Shown piece after piece: positions 6,026 through 8,011 of a DNA stretch of 8,011 bases. The notes beneath the pieces were generated by a model. That model made no database searches. It was given only the letters and a program-made list of their open reading frames with translations, and had not been told where the DNA came from. The position numbers were made by a program, and so were the translations under genes. The DNA is from CAYWNK01 sp047639615 (GTDB taxonomy: Bacteria > Planctomycetota > UBA1135 > GCA-002686595). Positions within the stretch are counted from its first letter, which is position 1. Every line of letters begins with the position of its first letter. The stretch covers positions 1 through 8,011 of the forward strand of contig JBLIOL010000267.1 of assembly GCA_047639615.1 (NCBI GenBank). Direction: 5' to 3'.

Positions 6026-6676
6026 TTGCTCGGCATGGGCGTATTGGTCCTGCTCTTCCTGGCCAACCGTCGCCGGGAAAGCGCGCAGGATAAACACGCG
6101 GAAGAGGAGCGCCTGCGCGCCCTCGCTGGTCTCGGAACCATGGCCGTGGGCTTCGTGCACAACCTCATCAACCAGCTCATGATCCTTCTCGGCTCCATCG
6201 AGCGCGCTCGCAACAGCGAAGACCTCTCACCCACCACCGAGCACACGCTCCGGCAAGCCGCCGCCGCCGCCGGCTCCATCGGCGAGATCGCCGGACGCAT
6301 GCTGCGCCTTGTGCGCAACGATCCCTTCGTGACCCAAGAGTTCGAGCTCGACGCCCTACTGCAACGGGTTATGTCGAATCTGGACACCCTCGGCGACGAC
6401 GGCATCGAACTGCGCCTGCACGCAGATGACTGCCCCACAAGCCTGCGAGGCGACGCGACCCTGCTCGAGAGCGCGCTCACGAACCACGGCAAGAACAGGA
6501 TGGAAGCACTCGGAGGTGGTGGCGTGCTCGAGATCCGCACCGTGGTGCGCAATCAGCAGCTAACGATCGTGGTCGAGGACAACGGGCCGGGCATCGACCC
6601 GGACCTAGTCGACGACCTGTTCATTCCCTTTCGCACCGAGCGCGCAGATCGCGGCGGTACGGGCCTGGGCCTCTAG
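6026..6676 (+). CDS. Membrane-anchored sensor histidine kinase, truncated at an amber codon
   Basis: 216 residues from TTG 6026 (ATG 6035 also possible; the true start may be 5928 after a frameshift). A short hydrophobic segment (WVLLGMGVLVLLFLANRRR, from 6020) is followed by a helical linker and a dimerisation/phosphoacceptor domain with GFVHNLINQL (His45 at 6158-6160). The ATPase domain then has an N-box-like region (LTNHGKNRMEA, 151-161), G1 box DNGPGI (185-190), F-box-like LFIPF (198-202) and G2 box GTGLGL (211-216). A TAG follows directly, where the family normally continues for about 35 more residues. Compared with the usual H-D/E-F/L-N-N pattern, the acidic residue after His is Asn. 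The N-box has His, Gly and Arg where L, V/L and A are usual, although Asn153 and Asn157 remain. There is no input domain beyond the membrane anchor and no adjacent response regulator. It is either a decaying gene or one rescued by amber readthrough. Confidence 0.8.
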   Translation: MLGMGVLVLLFLANRRRESAQDKHAEEERLRALAGLGTMAVGFVHNLINQLMILLGSIERARNSEDLSPTTEHTLRQAAAAAGSIGEIAGRMLRLVRNDPFVTQEFELDALLQRVMSNLDTLGDDGIELRLHADDCPTSLRGDATLLESALTNHGKNRMEALGGGGVLEIRTVVRNQQLTIVVEDNGPGIDPDLVDDLFIPFRTERADRGGTGLGL

Positions 6677-6790
6677 ACGGCCAAGGCGGCCGTGGAAGCC
6701 CACGGTGGCAGCATCTCGGTGGATACGACGCCCAACCGTGGCGCACGCTTCTCCGTAAAGCTCCCGCTGCGAACGGGCGTTGAGGCCTGA
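6677..6790 (+). pseudogene. In-frame continuation of the kinase ATPase domain after the TAG
   Basis: Reading on in the same frame after TAG 6674-6676 gives TAKAAVEAHGGSISVDTTPN and RGARFSVKLPLRTGVEA, then TGA at 6788-6790. This is a textbook end of a HATPase_c domain: the helix after G2, then the A-H-G-G turn, then the two closing beta strands ending in a F-x-V-x-L-P pattern. The domain is thus complete except for the single stop, which sits where Ala or Ser is usual. One base change (TCG to TAG) would create it. Confidence 0.8.
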
Positions 6791-6802
6791 CGGCGCTCAG
6801 CC

Positions 6803-6819
6803 CGGCCCCTAGCAGGCCG
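6803..6819 (+). terminator. Weak hairpin just downstream of the kinase
   Basis: CGGCC (6803-6807) and GGCCG (6815-6819) form a 5-bp GC stem with a 7-nt loop, 12 bp after the kinase TGA. It is followed by CTTAAAAAA rather than a T-tract, so it is not a canonical intrinsic terminator for the plus strand. The position suits a transcript end, but support is weak. Confidence 0.25.
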
Positions 6820-6940
6820 CTTAAAAAACAACGGCCCAGCGATTGGTTTCCACGGATCGTCTGGCAAGGCGACAGGTTCCCCCCATCGTGGTGGCTATTT
6901 GGGGGTTCTGACAACGCAGCCAGGCGCTTCGTGGGAGTCG

Positions 6941-6954
6941 AGCGACAAGTCGCT
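6941..6954 (+). promoter_or_regulatory. Short perfect palindrome upstream of the TPR gene
   Basis: AGCGAC (6941-6946) and GTCGCT (6949-6954) form a perfect 6-bp dyad with a 2-bp centre, 31 bp before the ATG at 6986. It could be an operator-like dyad or a small leader hairpin. I see no clear -35/-10 pair. In GC-rich DNA a dyad of this size can occur by chance. Confidence 0.25.
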
Positions 6955-6985
6955 GTTCTTCAACGGTCTGCTAGGCTGTGCGCCC

Positions 6986-8011
6986 ATGCGACCGCTCCCC
7001 ATCGCTCTTGCCACCTGTACCTTCCTAGCCCTCGGTCTAGGCCTTTGGTGGAGCGGCGACACTGCGCCCGCGCAGCCGACCGAGGAGGAAGCCGAATCCG
7101 CCCGAGAGGACGGACGGGCCGCCGCTGAGGTTGGCTTGGAGCAGGTAGACGGGTGCTGCCCGTCCAGTCTGCAGGCAGCGCGCGACTTGCTCGGCGACGA
7201 CCTGCTGGACTGCGCCTGCGAAGCACTCAAGGCACGCCTTGCCACCGTGGAGGGCACGCCTGAAGAAGGCCCCGTGTGCGTCATGCTCTCGGAGGTCCTG
7301 CGCCGGCTCGGCCACTTGAAGGCAGCTACCAAGCACGGTCGCCGCGGCGCGGAGTTGCTGCCCACCTCAAGCCGCGCCCACTGGACTCACGCACGCGCCC
7401 TGGTGCGCGAAGCCGGAGAACAGGGTCGCGCCGGCGGACTCGCCCTGCTGGCCGCCGCCAAGAAGATGGGTCCCTACAAGAGCGAGCTGCAGCTGGCCAT
7501 CGACCTCGATCCCAAGAACGTTGAACTGCGCAAGGAGCAGGCGCTCTTCCTCCTATTCGCGCCCATGGTCGGCAACCCGACGCGCGGCCTGGAGCTAGCA
7601 CACGAACTCGAAGCCCTCGACCCCATCGAAGGCGGGTTGACCGTAGCGCGCGCACTCAGCTTGGATGAGGAAGGGCTCGAAGCCGCCCTCATCAAGGCGC
7701 GCGAAGTAGAGGGCGCGCATCCCAGCAGCCAGGAACCGCCCTGGGTCCTCGGCTGCCTGCTACATGGAGCGAAACGCTTCGACGAAGCCGACGAGGCCCT
7801 GGCGAAGATCGCCCTAGGCCCCAAGGGTGAGACCTATTACCAAGCCCTGCACCTACGCGCGCGCTTGCGCAACGATCGCGGCTTGGGCTTTGCGGAGGCG
7901 CTCGAATTCCTGGACGAGTTCGAGGCCGCTAGCCCCGCCTGGGAGTGGACACCGAAAGAAGCCGAGGTCCTATGCGAGCGCGGCCCAGCCCCTGCGGGGG
8001 GCGGCCCCCCC
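6986..8011 (+). CDS. TPR-like protein with N-terminal membrane anchor (3' partial)
   Basis: The frame from ATG 6986 is open for 342 codons to the right edge. The N-terminus MRPLPIALATCTFLALGLGLWWS is a signal peptide or signal anchor. Cys11 lies too early, with Thr before it, for a good lipobox. A Glu/Ala-rich linker (31-50) follows, then a Cys-bearing helical segment with C57, C58, C76 and C78, then helix pairs of TPR type. The clearest unit is residues 164-213: YKSELQLAIDLDPKNVELRK, then FLLFAP near 188-193, then GLELAHELEALDP. This resembles the TPR variant in which an APG-like turn joins two repeats. Further repeats follow to about residue 320, where KRFDEADEALAKI is another TPR-like helix. 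The role is probably protein-protein interaction outside or at the membrane; the partner is unknown. The last 10 or so residues (GPAPAGGGPP) come from a G/C palindrome and may be unreliable. No strong Shine-Dalgarno is seen. Confidence 0.8.
   Translation, partial: MRPLPIALATCTFLALGLGLWWSGDTAPAQPTEEEAESAREDGRAAAEVGLEQVDGCCPSSLQAARDLLGDDLLDCACEALKARLATVEGTPEEGPVCVMLSEVLRRLGHLKAATKHGRRGAELLPTSSRAHWTHARALVREAGEQGRAGGLALLAAAKKMGPYKSELQLAIDLDPKNVELRKEQALFLLFAPMVGNPTRGLELAHELEALDPIEGGLTVARALSLDEEGLEAALIKAREVEGAHPSSQEPPWVLGCLLHGAKRFDEADEALAKIALGPKGETYYQALHLRARLRNDRGLGFAEALEFLDEFEAASPAWEWTPKEAEVLCERGPAPAGGGPP
7996..8011. repeat. G6-CGG-C7 palindrome at the right edge
   Basis: Six G (7996-8001), a CGG centre and seven C (8005-8011) form an almost perfect hairpin exactly at the sequence end. 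An overlapping GCCCC/GGGGC pairing lies just before it. A hairpin this strong often ends an assembly or produces a folded-back read end, so the final bases should be treated with caution. Confidence 0.5.

Noticed and set aside
5743..6093. Plus-strand open frame of 116 codons before and into the kinase
   Set aside because: Its composition is typical of noncoding GC-rich DNA, it overlaps the kinase membrane segment out of frame, and it shows no homology pattern I recognise.
5950..6552. 200-codon minus-strand open frame opposite the kinase
   Set aside because: Ser/Arg/Ala-rich shadow of the kinase; the plus strand carries clear kinase motifs over the same bases.
6992..7018. Lipoprotein signal (LATC) in the TPR-like protein
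   Set aside because: Cys11 comes only ten residues from the start with Thr at -1, and the hydrophobic stretch continues past it, so a signal anchor or ordinary signal peptide is more likely.
6895..7824. Overlapping minus-strand frames opposite the right-hand gene
   Set aside because: They are shadows of the TPR-like gene on the plus strand, which has a membrane anchor and repeat motifs; the minus-strand products are Arg/Ser/Pro-rich.
1..8011. CRISPR array, tRNA, rRNA or insertion sequence
   Set aside because: No regularly spaced repeats, no cloverleaf-like or rRNA stretches, and no transposase motifs or terminal repeats with target duplications were seen.

Overview
This is a GC-rich (roughly two thirds by eye) bacterial window with one gene cut at each end. 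No rRNA, tRNA, CRISPR array, integrase or transposase is visible. The style suggests a Planctomycetota-like organism: a very large extracytoplasmic protein with a characteristic C-terminus, a TPR protein with a membrane anchor, a large membrane protein I cannot name, and few clear Shine-Dalgarno sites. That placement is an inference from protein families remembered by eye. The odd length and the G/C-rich palindrome at the right edge fit a draft or metagenomic contig, so some oddities could be sequence errors.

Layout. Positions 3-2684 (+) hold the C-terminal ~893 residues of a very large protein with an A2M-like architecture; its N-terminus lies to the left. It meets, tail to tail with 1 bp between stop codons, a minus-strand gene (2686-3732) for a ketoacyl-ACP synthase III (FabH)-like thiolase-fold protein. 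Upstream of that on the same strand is a large polytopic membrane protein (3864-5648) with a soluble C-terminal half. A divergent intergenic region of about 280-380 bp (5649 to the kinase start) holds two mutually exclusive inverted repeats and a 20-bp-spaced direct repeat. Next, on the plus strand, comes a sensor histidine kinase (6026-6790). It is interrupted by an in-frame amber codon just after its last ATP-binding motif, and its likely true start at 5928 is out of frame. Finally a TPR-like protein with an N-terminal membrane anchor starts at 6986 and runs off the right edge.

How the genes relate. I see no pathway or defence-like system joining them. The two minus-strand genes could be co-transcribed, but a 131-bp structured gap separates them. 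The kinase has no adjacent response regulator.

Most unusual points: (1) the FabH-like protein has Asp where the catalytic Cys should be and Cys where the catalytic Asn should be, while the His is kept; (2) the kinase shows several independent signs of decay, or of amber recoding; (3) the leader of the FabH-like gene has interleaved inverted repeats in pseudoknot order.
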